Of a stretch of DNA of 64,000 nt, positions 9,502 through 18,644 are shown in pieces; position 1 is the first letter of the stretch; each line of letters begins with the position of its first letter. The notes below the pieces were generated by a model, which was given only the letters and a program-made list of their open reading frames with translations, was not told the DNA's origin and made no database searches. A program made the translations under genes and the position numbers. This DNA is from Reinekea thalattae. GTDB lineage: Bacteria; Pseudomonadota; Gammaproteobacteria; Pseudomonadales; Natronospirillaceae. The stretch spans positions 1,426,001 to 1,490,000 of the forward strand of contig NZ_VKAD01000001.1 of NCBI RefSeq assembly GCF_008041945.1, in the 5' to 3' direction.

Positions 9502-10269
9502 TTAGTGACCTAAAATTTGGCTTAAGAACAGTTGAGTACGCTCGTTCTGAGGGTTCTCGAAGAAATCAACTGGGTTGTTTTCTTCAATCACCTGACCGGC
9601 ATCCATAAAGATTACGCGGTCGGCAACTTTTTTGGCAAAGCCCATCTCATGCGTTACACACAACATGGTCATGCCTTCATCGGCCAATGTCGTCATTACA
9701 TCTAACACTTCGGCGATCATTTCAGGGTCAAGCGCTGAAGTCGGCTCGTCGAACAACATAATTTCAGGCTTCATACACAATGAACGCGCAATCGCTACAC
9801 GCTGTTGCTGACCGCCCGATAACTGACCTGGGTATTTATTCGCCTGATCTGGAATTTTAACGCGCTCTAGATAATGCATGGCGGTTGCTTCAGCTTCGGC
9901 TTTCGGGATCTTACGAACCCACATTGGCGCAAGCGTCAGGTTTTCCAAAATTGTTAGGTGCGGGAACAGGTTAAAGTGCTGGAAACACATACCCACTTCA
10001 CGGCGTACTTCTTCGATGTTTTTAACATCGTTAGTAAGCTCAGTACCGTTAACAATAATTTGACCTTGTTGATGCTCTTCTAGGCGGTTAATGCAACGAA
10101 TCATCGTTGATTTACCTGAACCAGAAGGACCACAAATAACAATGCGCTCACCCTTCTTAACTTCAAGGTTAATGTCTTTTAGTACGTGAAATTCACCGTA
10201 CCATTTATGCATTTGATTAATTCGAATGACAATTTCATCCGACAATTCACGTTGAGTAGATTCAGTCAT
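9502..10269 (-). CDS. aapP: General amino-acid ABC transporter, ATP-binding protein
   Basis: ATPase of a polar-amino-acid importer, about 255 residues. The start is placed at the ATG at 10269 (MTESTQREL), with AAGGGA 8 nt upstream and 10 bp after the aapM stop; an upstream in-frame start would overlap aapM. Walker A is [16 protein letters not shown], the signature is [17 protein letters not shown], Walker B is [16 protein letters not shown], followed by the H-loop CVTHEMGFA. It powers uptake through AapQ/AapM. It is the last gene of the aapJQMP operon, followed by a strong terminator. Confidence 0.93.
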   Translation of the reverse strand: MTESTQRELSDEIVIRINQMHKWYGEFHVLKDINLEVKKGERIVICGPSGSGKSTMIRCINRLEEHQQGQIIVNGTELTNDVKNIEEVRREVGMCFQHFNLFPHLTILENLTLAPMWVRKIPKAEAEATAMHYLERVKIPDQANKYPGQLSGGQQQRVAIARSLCMKPEIMLFDEPTSALDPEMIAEVLDVMTTLADEGMTMLCVTHEMGFAKKVADRVIFMDAGQVIEENNPVDFFENPQNERTQLFLSQILGH

Positions 10270-10279
10270 GAGATGTCCC

Positions 10280-11395
10280 TTAATTTCTATGGCCGGTGTT
10301 AAGCACACGCTCTAAATGTTGAGAATAACGGCTCATTGCAAAACAGAAGATAAAGAAGCCGATAGCGGCAAATACATAGCCTTCGATAGTGAAGCCCAGC
10401 CATTTTTGGTTAGTTGATGCCAATTGCACCATACCTAGCAGGTCGAACAGGCCGATAATCAATACCAAGGTAGTGTCTTTAAACAGACCGATAAAGGTAT
10501 TTACGATACCTGGAATCACCATCTTCAAAGCCTGCGGCAAGATAATCAGCAACATACTCTTCCAATAGTTAAGTCCAAGAGCAGCCGCTGCTTCATACTG
10601 ACCTTTCGGGATAGCCTGTAAGCCACCGCGCACAACCTCTGCCATATAGGCGGAAGAGAATAGAATAACGCCGACCAATACGCGCAATAATTTATCTGGG
10701 CTGATGTTTTCCGGTACAAATAACGGAAACATTACCGACGCCATGAACAGCACCGTAATCAGTGGAATACCACGCCAAAACTCAATGAAGATGACACAGA
10801 ATGACTTAATTACCGGCATGCTAGAACGGCGACCCAAGGCCAACAAAATACCTAGCGGTAGCGAAAGTACAATGCCCGAAACAGCAATCACCAATGTTAG
10901 GAACAGACCACCCCAGCGAGATGTTTCAACTTCTTGCAAGCCAAAACCGCCGCCTGCATAGAGATAAAAACAAATGATTGGGTATATGACCAATAAAAAA
11001 GCAATTAACGCTAACTTAACCTTGCGAGCAACAAAGCTAAAGAACAGCGGTGCTGCTGCTGCAATTGCCAAGATATAGGATAGGTTAATTCTCCAGACAG
11101 ATTCTGACGGAAAACGTCCATATAAGAATTGATCGAACCAAACTCGAATAAAGACCCAACAGGCACCTTCTTTCGAACACGCGTCTTTAGTACTGCCAAT
11201 CCAATCGGCTTTAGCGATAGCCCAATTGAATAATGGTGGTACGTAATTAATAAGCAGCAAGATCGAACAAATCGTTAACAGACTGTTGAACACGCCATTA
11301 AATAGATTTTCTTTTAACCAGTACAACACACCAACGGAGTTGCTTGGTGGTGGTAAGCTTGGATGCTGACCGACGGGATGCTTTTGCGTTGTCAT
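10280..11395 (-). CDS. aapM: General amino-acid ABC transporter permease AapM
   Basis: A 371-residue inner-membrane permease with a long N-terminal extension typical of AapM. The transport domain (about residues 165-365) carries the EAA loop [30 protein letters not shown] that docks on the ATPase. It forms a heterodimer with AapQ to pass L-amino acids (glutamate, aspartate, glutamine and others in known Aap/Bzt systems). It lies 9 bp after aapQ and 10 bp before aapP, so co-translation is likely. Confidence 0.92.
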   Translation of the reverse strand: MTTQKHPVGQHPSLPPPSNSVGVLYWLKENLFNGVFNSLLTICSILLLINYVPPLFNWAIAKADWIGSTKDACSKEGACWVFIRVWFDQFLYGRFPSESVWRINLSYILAIAAAAPLFFSFVARKVKLALIAFLLVIYPIICFYLYAGGGFGLQEVETSRWGGLFLTLVIAVSGIVLSLPLGILLALGRRSSMPVIKSFCVIFIEFWRGIPLITVLFMASVMFPLFVPENISPDKLLRVLVGVILFSSAYMAEVVRGGLQAIPKGQYEAAAALGLNYWKSMLLIILPQALKMVIPGIVNTFIGLFKDTTLVLIIGLFDLLGMVQLASTNQKWLGFTIEGYVFAAIGFFIFCFAMSRYSQHLERVLNTGHRN

Positions 11396-11404
11396 ATTCT
11401 CTCC

Positions 11405-12610
11405 CTATCTCTCAACTAACGCTTTAGAAGCGTTATACCAGTTCATTAACGACGATATAGTCAAACTCAAGAATAAGTAGACCATCAACGTAATACCCAT
11501 AATTTCGACTGCCTGACCGGTATTATTTAACGCAGTACCCGCAAATACAGAAACCAATTCAGGATAACCAATAGCCGCAGCTAATGATGAGTTTTTCGTT
11601 AGGTTTAAATACTGAGAAGTTAGCGGCGGAATAATCACTCGTAAAGCCTGAGGAATAATCACTAAGCGCGTGGTCCAAGAAGGTTTTAGTCCTAGTGAAA
11701 AGGCTGCTTCAGACTGCCCTTTACTCACAGACATAATGCCAGAGCGAACAATTTCTGCGATAAATGATGAGGTGTATATCGCCAAGGCGAAAACTAACGC
11801 CGAAAACTCAGGCGTAAGTACCTGACCACCGACAAAGTTCTTGATTCGAGTACCTGCAAGCTCAGGGATATCCCAGCTAATCGGGAAGCCAGTAGCAACA
11901 GCAGCCAATAGCGGCAGCAATACTATAAGCCCAAGGGAAGTAAAGAATACAGGGAAACGCTGACCGGTAGCTTCCATGCGCTTTTTAGCCCAAATTTTCA
12001 ATACAATTGAACCGACAATAGCAAGCACTACCGCCAACACAATCAAACCAAAACCTTGCTCGTACACAGGCGCAGGGAAGAACAAACCACGGTTACTTAA
12101 AAAAATCATACCGAATAGGCTATCTGCCTCTTCCGGTTTTTTAAGTGGTCTAAGTACCGCGAAGTACCAGAAAAATAGCTGTAGTAACAAAGGAATGTTA
12201 CGCAATGTGTCGACATAGATAGCCGCTAATCGTGAAACAATCCAGTTATTTGAAAGACGAGCCACACCAACAACAAAGCCAATGATGGTGGCAAAGAAGA
12301 CACCAATAATGGAGACCTTAAGGGTATTGAGCAGACCGACCAAAAAGACATCAAAATAGGTAGAGCTAGTATCGAAAGGGATCATTGTCTCTGCGATTCT
12401 AAAACCAGCTGCAGTCCCTAAAAAGCCAAAGCCCGAAGAAATCCCACGTGCCTCTAGGTTCACCATGGTATTTCGGATAAGAGTGAATATTACAAAAAGA
12501 ACCAGCAGCAAGAATACACCCTGAAACGCCAGCGCCCGCTTGTCAGGGTCGCGCCAGAAAGGTGGTTTTGCTGGAGTAGACGATTTGGTTACAGAGGAAT
12601 CATTCACCAA
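11405..12610 (-). CDS. aapQ: General amino-acid ABC transporter permease AapQ
   Basis: A 401-residue permease, the length of Rhizobium AapQ. It has an N-terminal hydrophobic helix (FQGVFLLLVLFVIFTLI), the long soluble insertion seen in this subfamily, and a C-terminal transport domain with the EAA loop SEAAFSLGLKPSWTTRLVIIPQALRVIIPPL. It pairs with AapM. It follows aapJ after a 105-bp gap containing a strong hairpin, which probably lowers expression of the membrane genes relative to the binding protein. Confidence 0.92.
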   Translation of the reverse strand: MVNDSSVTKSSTPAKPPFWRDPDKRALAFQGVFLLLVLFVIFTLIRNTMVNLEARGISSGFGFLGTAAGFRIAETMIPFDTSSTYFDVFLVGLLNTLKVSIIGVFFATIIGFVVGVARLSNNWIVSRLAAIYVDTLRNIPLLLQLFFWYFAVLRPLKKPEEADSLFGMIFLSNRGLFFPAPVYEQGFGLIVLAVVLAIVGSIVLKIWAKKRMEATGQRFPVFFTSLGLIVLLPLLAAVATGFPISWDIPELAGTRIKNFVGGQVLTPEFSALVFALAIYTSSFIAEIVRSGIMSVSKGQSEAAFSLGLKPSWTTRLVIIPQALRVIIPPLTSQYLNLTKNSSLAAAIGYPELVSVFAGTALNNTGQAVEIMGITLMVYLFLSLTISSLMNWYNASKALVER

Positions 12611-12679
12611 TCTATCTCCCTACATTTTATTTAGCTCAATAAGAGCGATTTATTTTTAATAACGATTGAGCAAAAGACA

Positions 12680-12700
12680 GGAGGGCGAACGCCCTCCTTT
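12680..12700 (-). terminator. Attenuator hairpin between aapJ and aapQ
   Basis: Seven-bp GC-rich arms GGAGGGC and GCCCTCC with a 4-nt loop (12680-12697), 18 bp after the aapJ stop. On the minus strand a short TGTCTTTT stretch follows. Hairpins at this place in ABC operons usually stabilise the binding-protein mRNA and cause partial termination. Confidence 0.7.
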
Positions 12701-12715
12701 AAGACAAGCCTGCGA

Positions 12716-13780
12716 TTAACGCAATGGCGGCGCGTACATGATGCCGCCTTGGCTCCATAGATTGTTTAGACCACGTGGTAATTCTAGAGGTGCAACGTTG
12801 GTTTCCCAAATTTCACCGTAGTTACCTACTTGGCTGATGATGTTATAAGCCCAGTCTGCTTCTAGACCTAGGTTTTCACCAAGTGAACCTTCAACACCTA
12901 AGAAACGCTTCTGTGCAGGGCTAGCATTAACATCTGCTTTAGCTGCTGCTACGTTTTCTGAAGTGAAGCCCATTTCTTCTGCTTCGATAGTTGCGAAGAT
13001 AGCCCACTTAACGATATCAAATAGTTTGTCATCGCCGTGTGCAACTGCAGGGCCTAGTGGTTCTTTAGAAATAATTTCTGGAAGAACAACGTGTGCATCT
13101 GGATCTTCTAACTTAGTACGCTGTGCAGCAAGACCTGAAGCATCTGTTGTATAAACGTCACAACGACCTGCGTCGTATGCTGCTACAACTTCGTCAGACT
13201 TTTCGAATACAACTGGGTTAAATGTCATGTTGTTGTATGCGAAGTAATCCGCCATGTTTAGCTCAGTTGTTGTACCTTGGTTAGTACAAACAGAAGCACC
13301 ATCAAGTTCTAAAGCGCTAGTAACACCTAGGCTCTTACGAACCATGAAGCCTTGGCCGTCATAGTAAGTGGTCGCAGCAAAGTTGATACCCATTGCAGTA
13401 TCACGAGACTGAGTCCAAGTCGTGTTACGAGAAAGCATGTCAATTTCACCAGACTGAAGTGCAGTGAAACGCTCTTTCGCAGAAAGCGGAGTGTATTTAA
13501 CAGCATCTGCATCGCCAAATAGGGCAGCAGCAGTCGCTCGGCAGAAGTCAACATCTAGGCCAGACCAGTTACCACTTTCATCGGTGTTAGAGAAACCAGG
13601 TAAACCCTGAGAAACACCACACTGGATAAAACCTTTTTCTTTAATAGCGTCTAGAGTAGACGTTTCTGCAACTGCTGGAGCACTTTCAGACTGAGCAGCT
13701 TCTTCGCTGCCACAACCGACAAGTACTGCTAAAGATGTTAAAGCAACACCTAAAGGTAAACGTGCGACTTTTTTAATCAT
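12716..13780 (-). CDS. aapJ: General amino-acid ABC transporter, substrate-binding protein
   Basis: A 354-residue binding protein of family 3 (polar amino acids). After the signal sequence comes a lipobox-like LAVLVGC-GSEE, so this copy may be lipid-anchored; usual AapJ proteins are soluble periplasmic. The mature part reads TLDAIKEKGFIQCGVSQGLPGFS, then GLDVDFCRATAAALFGD and ERFTALQSGEIDMLSRNTTWT, all diagnostic of AapJ/BztA. It delivers L-amino acids to AapQM. The gene has AGGAG about 7 nt before its ATG and lies first in the operon, with NtrC-like sites upstream. Confidence 0.93.
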   Translation of the reverse strand: MIKKVARLPLGVALTSLAVLVGCGSEEAAQSESAPAVAETSTLDAIKEKGFIQCGVSQGLPGFSNTDESGNWSGLDVDFCRATAAALFGDADAVKYTPLSAKERFTALQSGEIDMLSRNTTWTQSRDTAMGINFAATTYYDGQGFMVRKSLGVTSALELDGASVCTNQGTTTELNMADYFAYNNMTFNPVVFEKSDEVVAAYDAGRCDVYTTDASGLAAQRTKLEDPDAHVVLPEIISKEPLGPAVAHGDDKLFDIVKWAIFATIEAEEMGFTSENVAAAKADVNASPAQKRFLGVEGSLGENLGLEADWAYNIISQVGNYGEIWETNVAPLELPRGLNNLWSQGGIMYAPPLR

Positions 13781-14179
13781 TTGAGTCTCCTAGAATATGA
13801 TTTTGTTTGCTACGAACAGGTTAATTACTTACCTGTCAAAATTAAGCAGAACTCAGATTAGCACGGTTAATTTTAAAATCGAAGCTGCTCAAAAGCCGTC
13901 AAATCATCGCAATAGAGACAAAGCGCGCCAATATGGTGCACGCCCTCTTATGGGGCAATTTTGGTGCACATCGATGTTGCCATTCAACCTAAAAACCGTC
14001 GTTTTCCGGCAATATTTGAATGTCAGCAAATTGTAAAGATGCTACAAGTTATCCAATCGACAGCCGAGTTAGTTTCAGATAACCGATCGAATTAAGCACC
14101 TCAAGAATCACGCCAATATCATCGCCAAAACAATAGGCTTTAAACTTATATAAAGTGCATAAAAAGTCATCGATAAAAA
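13781..14179. other. Regulatory gap between rlmF and aapJ
   Basis: A 399-bp stretch with no protein gene. Next to aapJ it holds a TTGACA hexamer on the minus strand (13834-13839) and an ACAGGT/ACCTGT inverted repeat (13816-13821 and 13831-13836); no good -10 box could be placed. Two NtrC-like sites lie at 13924-13968. A weak GG-N10-GC pair suggestive of a sigma-54 promoter is present between them and aapJ, but its flanking bases match poorly. The rlmF-proximal part contains only two AAAGTCATC words and no clear terminator. Confidence 0.5.
13924..13968 (-). promoter_or_regulatory. Two NtrC-like binding sites upstream of aapJ
   Basis: Two similar 17-bp sites are read: CGCGCCAATATGGTGCA at 13924-13940 and GGGGCAATTTTGGTGCA at 13952-13968, the same orientation and 28 bp apart. 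Each matches one half and part of the other half of the NtrC dyad (TGCAC-N7-GTGCA), as in glnA-type enhancers. They lie about 145-190 bp before the aapJ start. Control of an amino-acid importer by nitrogen limitation would fit; the sites are inferred from pattern only. Confidence 0.5.
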
Positions 14180-15136
14180 TCATAAAGTCATCAGCTGCTT
14201 AAGCGACTTTGGTGTTTTGAATGTCCACGCTAATAGGCGGCTGTTTTTTTGGCCTTGTGACATTTCAATCACCTGATGCTCAACAGCTCCGGCCTTTTGC
14301 AACTGTTTAATCAACGTAGAAACATGCTTGCCATTGGAAATTAATGAGCTAAACCAGCCCACCTGCTGAGCAAAGTTGACACTTTCACTAATCATATTTG
14401 ATACAAACTTAAGCTCACCACCCTGACAATAGAGTTCACTGGCGCTGCCACCAAAATTACCCGAGGCTTTATCTAACTGATCTCTTTGGCCGCGCCCTTG
14501 AGCGTTACGAGCTAAATTATTATTTTTACGCTGCCGAGCCTTTGCCGCTTCGTCTTTCGATTTAAAAAAGGGCGGATTGCAAAGCGTTAACTGGAAATAA
14601 TCATCGCCTTGAATAACACCCGCAAAGATAGAAGCCGGATCTGACTGACTTCGTAGCTGAACTCGGCTTGCCAAATCATCATTATTGGCCACTATCGTTG
14701 CAGCGCACTCAATTGACTGCGGATCCACCTCACTGGCAACGACATGCCAACCATATAGTTGGCTAGCAACAATGGGGTAAATGAGGTTGGCACCAGTACC
14801 TATGTCTAACACTCGTACATTAAGCCCTTTAAAGTTCTTTTTATTAGCACTTTGCAATATTAGATCGGCAGCATAATGGACATAGTCTGATCGGCCAGGA
14901 ATAGGAGGGCAGAGGTAACCCGGCGGAATCTGCCAATAGTCGATACGGTAATAGTGCTTTAGCAAGGCTCGATTCAACTCCAATACCGCCACAGGATTAG
15001 AAAAGTCGATGGTTTTCTCGCCTTTAGGATTAACGGTTAAGAACGGCGCCAACTCTTTGTGCGTGGCGACCAGCATGTCCATGTCATAACGTCCTTGGTG
15101 CAAGTTACGTACATGTAGGCTATTTTTCGGTTTCAA
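14180..15136 (-). CDS. rlmF: 23S rRNA (adenine-1618-N6)-methyltransferase
   Basis: A 318-residue SAM-dependent methyltransferase (E. coli RlmF 308). It has the RlmF N-terminus (LHVRNLHQGRYDMDML), the GYLCPPIPGRSDYVH segment, the SAM-binding VLDIGTGANLIYPIV and the catalytic motif LTLCNPPFFKS. It methylates A1618 of 23S rRNA. The start is TTG at 15136, with GGAG about 8 nt upstream, and matches the family N-terminus. It is divergent from the DUF3360 gene. Confidence 0.92.
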   Translation of the reverse strand: MKPKNSLHVRNLHQGRYDMDMLVATHKELAPFLTVNPKGEKTIDFSNPVAVLELNRALLKHYYRIDYWQIPPGYLCPPIPGRSDYVHYAADLILQSANKKNFKGLNVRVLDIGTGANLIYPIVASQLYGWHVVASEVDPQSIECAATIVANNDDLASRVQLRSQSDPASIFAGVIQGDDYFQLTLCNPPFFKSKDEAAKARQRKNNNLARNAQGRGQRDQLDKASGNFGGSASELYCQGGELKFVSNMISESVNFAQQVGWFSSLISNGKHVSTLIKQLQKAGAVEHQVIEMSQGQKNSRLLAWTFKTPKSLKQLMTL

Positions 15137-15347
15137 CTATTATTCTCCGAGCCCGAATGTTGATAAGAATCTGCCTATCTGTCGATTGATAAGGCGAGGT
15201 TTGAGCAACTTTGTTCTGAGTCTTGACCCGAATCAATATAGTTGTCATGAAATAAAACTACATTTAGCAGCGATTTTTCTGGCGAAATTTACGATTTTTT
15301 GTAACAAAGCCAAAATTTACGAAATTAAATTCCCAAATGGAAACCGC

Positions 15348-16829
15348 ATGATGCAAGAAAATACTGGAGCCGAAGTGATCGCTGAAGAAAAAAGCTACGC
15401 TGAACTTCATCGTCCCGCTTCCGAATTTAACTCCCGAAGTGATTATCTAGATAATGAACTGATCATTATGAAGCCTCGCCGCTGGCGGCTCAACCTGCCT
15501 GGTCGAGATTTCCGCTTTGAAATCGAAGATCTGGTTCCTGCCATCGCCGGTACCATCGGCATTACTGTGATGTACTCCGCAGTGATGACTTCTTGGGCAA
15601 ACGGCTTTGGCTTAGACGCCAACTTTATTATCGAGAATGTTCGAGTCGAAATGCTGGTTTCAGCGTTCTTCTTCTGCATCATCACTTCTGGCTTTTTAAA
15701 CCCTCGCGCAAACCTAGCTGGCAACCACGGCCCAATGATCCCATTAATCGGCATGATTGCAGCATCAGGTGCTCACCCACTAGCCTTAGCGATTTTATTG
15801 GGTATTTTTGGACTCATACTCAGTATTACCAAAGGCGGTTCACGACTGGTGACACTCACCGGAGACGGCGTAGCAGGCGGGCTATTGGTGTTTTTAGGTT
15901 TATCCGGCTCGCTCTCTCAGATCAACTCGCTGATTGACTGGTCTAGTGCCGTTGGCGTTGCACACGTAGGTTTTATCGTACTGTTTGTGAACATCATTCT
16001 CTACGCTTACCTCGCTCGCATTGGCAAGCGCTGGCTGGCTATACCAGCCTGTTCAGTCGTAGCCGTTGTCGTCGCTTTGGCCTTAGGTGCGCCGTTTGAG
16101 TTTAAAACCTCACCCGGCCTTCCAAACCTAAACCCAGCTTACTGGTGGTTATCAACCGAAACCGGTTGGAAACTTGGCTTACCAAACATGCAGCATTTCA
16201 TCGCTTCACTACCGTTTGCATTGCTGGCGGTTGCCATGTGGTCTCCTGACTTCTTAGGTCACCGCATCTTCCAAGAGTTGAACTACCCAACTAAAGCCAA
16301 AAACACGCTAATGGATGTTGATGACACCATGACAGGTTGTGCCGTTCGACAAATTGTCGGCACTGCATTTGGCGGCGGTAACGTTACCTCGTCTTGGGGG
16401 ACTTATATGATCCCTGCGGCAATTGCCAAGCGCCCTATTCCTGCTGGCGGTATTTTACTCGGTATTCTATGTATTGTGATTGCGATTGCCGGTTACCCAA
16501 TGGATATCACGGTATGGCGCCCAGTGATGAGCATCGCACTATTGGTTGGCGTTTTCTTGCCACTGCTAGAAGCCGGTATGCAGATGGTCAAAAATACCAA
16601 AGACTCTCAATCTGCAGGCATCACTATCTTTGCCTCTGCAGTCGTCAACCCAGTATTCGGCTGGGCACTTACCATGCTGCTTGATAACAACGGACTGATC
16701 GGCGATGCAGAACGAGCTAAAAAATTATCGTTTGCCGACCGAATCATCATCCCGTTAAGCGCCTTTATTATTTCTGGCGTCGCCATGGCAGCAGTGGGCA
16801 TGTTACCGGGCATTCCCGCACTGCTTTAA
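15348..16829 (+). CDS. DUF3360 family multipass membrane protein (putative transporter)
   Basis: About 493 residues. The start is placed at ATG 15348, because the family begins with a short soluble SYAELHRPASEFNSR-like leader; the upstream open frame looks non-coding. The leader is followed by KPRRWRLNLPGRDFRFEIEDLVPA and about twelve membrane segments, ending GMLPGIPALL. Family-typical stretches include NPRANLAGNHGPMIPLIG, WSPDFLGHRIFQELNYP and SSWGTYMIPAAIAKRPIP. The fold resembles SulP/UraA-type transporters, but no substrate is known. A strong terminator follows. Confidence 0.85.
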   Translation: MMQENTGAEVIAEEKSYAELHRPASEFNSRSDYLDNELIIMKPRRWRLNLPGRDFRFEIEDLVPAIAGTIGITVMYSAVMTSWANGFGLDANFIIENVRVEMLVSAFFFCIITSGFLNPRANLAGNHGPMIPLIGMIAASGAHPLALAILLGIFGLILSITKGGSRLVTLTGDGVAGGLLVFLGLSGSLSQINSLIDWSSAVGVAHVGFIVLFVNIILYAYLARIGKRWLAIPACSVVAVVVALALGAPFEFKTSPGLPNLNPAYWWLSTETGWKLGLPNMQHFIASLPFALLAVAMWSPDFLGHRIFQELNYPTKAKNTLMDVDDTMTGCAVRQIVGTAFGGGNVTSSWGTYMIPAAIAKRPIPAGGILLGILCIVIAIAGYPMDITVWRPVMSIALLVGVFLPLLEAGMQMVKNTKDSQSAGITIFASAVVNPVFGWALTMLLDNNGLIGDAERAKKLSFADRIIIPLSAFIISGVAMAAVGMLPGIPALL

Positions 16830-16856
16830 TAGCGCAGGCAATTACACACACCCTAG

Positions 16857-16884
16857 AAACGCCAGCAAACGCTGGCGTTTTTTA
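16857..16884 (+). terminator. Intrinsic terminator of the DUF3360 gene
   Basis: Ten-bp arms AAACGCCAGC (16857-16866) and GCTGGCGTTT (16871-16880), 4-nt loop, then a run of T to 16883. It lies 28 bp after the stop. Confidence 0.92.
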
Positions 16885-16955
16885 TGCCTTCCAATAAAAA
16901 AGAAAGCTTCCTATACTGGCTGTAACATCATTTTAAGTATTGAGCTGATTTAAAG

Positions 16956-18644
16956 ATGACCGAAGCCGCCGCACAACAGACTATAAACCTAGCCTTACAA
17001 AAAGCAGAAAACCTAGAAAAGTCAGGTGAAGTTGGCCTAGCTAAAACGCTTTATGAGCATCTAGTCAAGACACTTCCTCATGTTCATCAAGCCTGGTATC
17101 GATTAGGCGTTATTGCTGAAAATAATAACCAACTGAAAGAAGCAGCTAAGCTAATTTCAAATGCGTCTTTGGCTAAGCCTGATAACTTTCTCTATCACAG
17201 AGAGCTAAACAGAATATATTTAGTAATCGGCGATATCGAGAAAGCAATCATATCTGGTGAGCAAGCAACCGCAACAAATCCAAAAGACTCTAGCAGCTTT
17301 TATTATTACGGTGCGGCCTTACAATCAAATAATGATACAAAGAGTGCAATTACCGCATTTACCAAGGCAATAAAACTGAACCCTCAGTTAGCTCAAGGGT
17401 TCTACAATCTAGGAGTGTGTTACGGATCTATTAATGACTTCAAGAATGCAGAAAAAAATTATCTGAAATCATTAAGTATCAACCCAAACTCAACAACTGT
17501 TGTATACAACTTGGCTGGAACCTATTTAGAAAATGGGAATACCGATGCCGCGATACAGCGATTTAACGATATCTTAAATATTCAGCCCGACCATATGGAA
17601 TCACACTTCAACCTATCTAGATTGAAAAAATATTCAGGAAATAGCGATAAGCACTTTGAGATATTAAAAAGCCTTTCACGAGAAATTTCACGGTACTCAC
17701 CAAAAGAGCAAGCTCATTACTGGCTCTCCATTGGAAAAGCTTACGAAGATACTGCCGATATAGAAAGCGCATTCGAGGCATTTCAAACTGCAAATAAAAC
17801 CTATAGAAAGACCTTCACCTATGATACGAAAAATACAAAAACATTAACAAGCGAATTACAAAAAATCCCTCTAATAAAGCCAGACAATCAGAACTCAGCC
17901 TCAAATCATTCTCCGATCTTTATTGTTGGCATGCCAAGGTCAGGATCAACTCTAATAGAACAGATTCTAGACTCTCATTCTCGTGTATCTGGATTAGGTG
18001 AAATACCAGATTTTCAAAAATCTATAAATACCGTTCTGAGTAAAAAAGGTATTAATTATTTAGAATTTTTAAAATCAGCAACCAATGAAGACCTAAATCT
18101 TATAGGAGAGCAATACATTAACTCTATTAAGTATAAAAATTCAGTTAGTGAGAGACTTGTAAATAAGCTACCGAATAATATTTTTAACGTAGCGCTGATA
18201 TATAAGATATTTCCAAATGCAAAAATAATACATTCATTACGCGACCCTATGGACACTTGCATGTCTAATTACAAGCTTCTTTTTAACGAACCGCAACCAT
18301 TTGCGTACGACATGGAAGAGCTAGGGGTATACTGCAGAATATTAGATAACCTTGGTCTATATTGGAGCAATAATTTACCTGATAATTTTTACTATCGCAT
18401 TGAATACGAAAGCCTAGTTAACAACCTTGAAAATGAAGCAAAAAAACTTATCGATTTTTGCGAGTTAGAATGGGAGCAAAATTGCGTGAAGTTCTATAAT
18501 CATAAGAGAAAAGTAAAAACCGCCAGCCAACACCAGGTCACTAAACCAATTTACACAACATCGATTAAATCCTGGAAAAAGTATGAACCCTACATTCAGC
18601 CGATGATCGACGCCTACAATACTGAAATTGATTACAACTTATGA
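16956..18644 (+). CDS. TPR-repeat sulfotransferase-domain protein
   Basis: A 562-residue two-domain protein. Residues 1 to about 290 are tetratricopeptide repeats (motifs such as GNTDAAIQRFNDILNIQPDH). From about 320 comes a sulfotransferase domain: the 5'-phosphosulfate loop IFIVGMPRSGSTLIEQILDS and the 3'-phosphate region AKIIHSLRDPMDTCMSNY, which bind PAPS. Such TPR-sulfotransferases transfer sulfate to proteins or glycans; the acceptor is unknown. No signal peptide is visible. It overlaps the next gene, a paralogue, by ATGA (18641-18644). Its AT-rich composition differs somewhat from its neighbours. Confidence 0.85.
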   Translation: MTEAAAQQTINLALQKAENLEKSGEVGLAKTLYEHLVKTLPHVHQAWYRLGVIAENNNQLKEAAKLISNASLAKPDNFLYHRELNRIYLVIGDIEKAIISGEQATATNPKDSSSFYYYGAALQSNNDTKSAITAFTKAIKLNPQLAQGFYNLGVCYGSINDFKNAEKNYLKSLSINPNSTTVVYNLAGTYLENGNTDAAIQRFNDILNIQPDHMESHFNLSRLKKYSGNSDKHFEILKSLSREISRYSPKEQAHYWLSIGKAYEDTADIESAFEAFQTANKTYRKTFTYDTKNTKTLTSELQKIPLIKPDNQNSASNHSPIFIVGMPRSGSTLIEQILDSHSRVSGLGEIPDFQKSINTVLSKKGINYLEFLKSATNEDLNLIGEQYINSIKYKNSVSERLVNKLPNNIFNVALIYKIFPNAKIIHSLRDPMDTCMSNYKLLFNEPQPFAYDMEELGVYCRILDNLGLYWSNNLPDNFYYRIEYESLVNNLENEAKKLIDFCELEWEQNCVKFYNHKRKVKTASQHQVTKPIYTTSIKSWKKYEPYIQPMIDAYNTEIDYNL

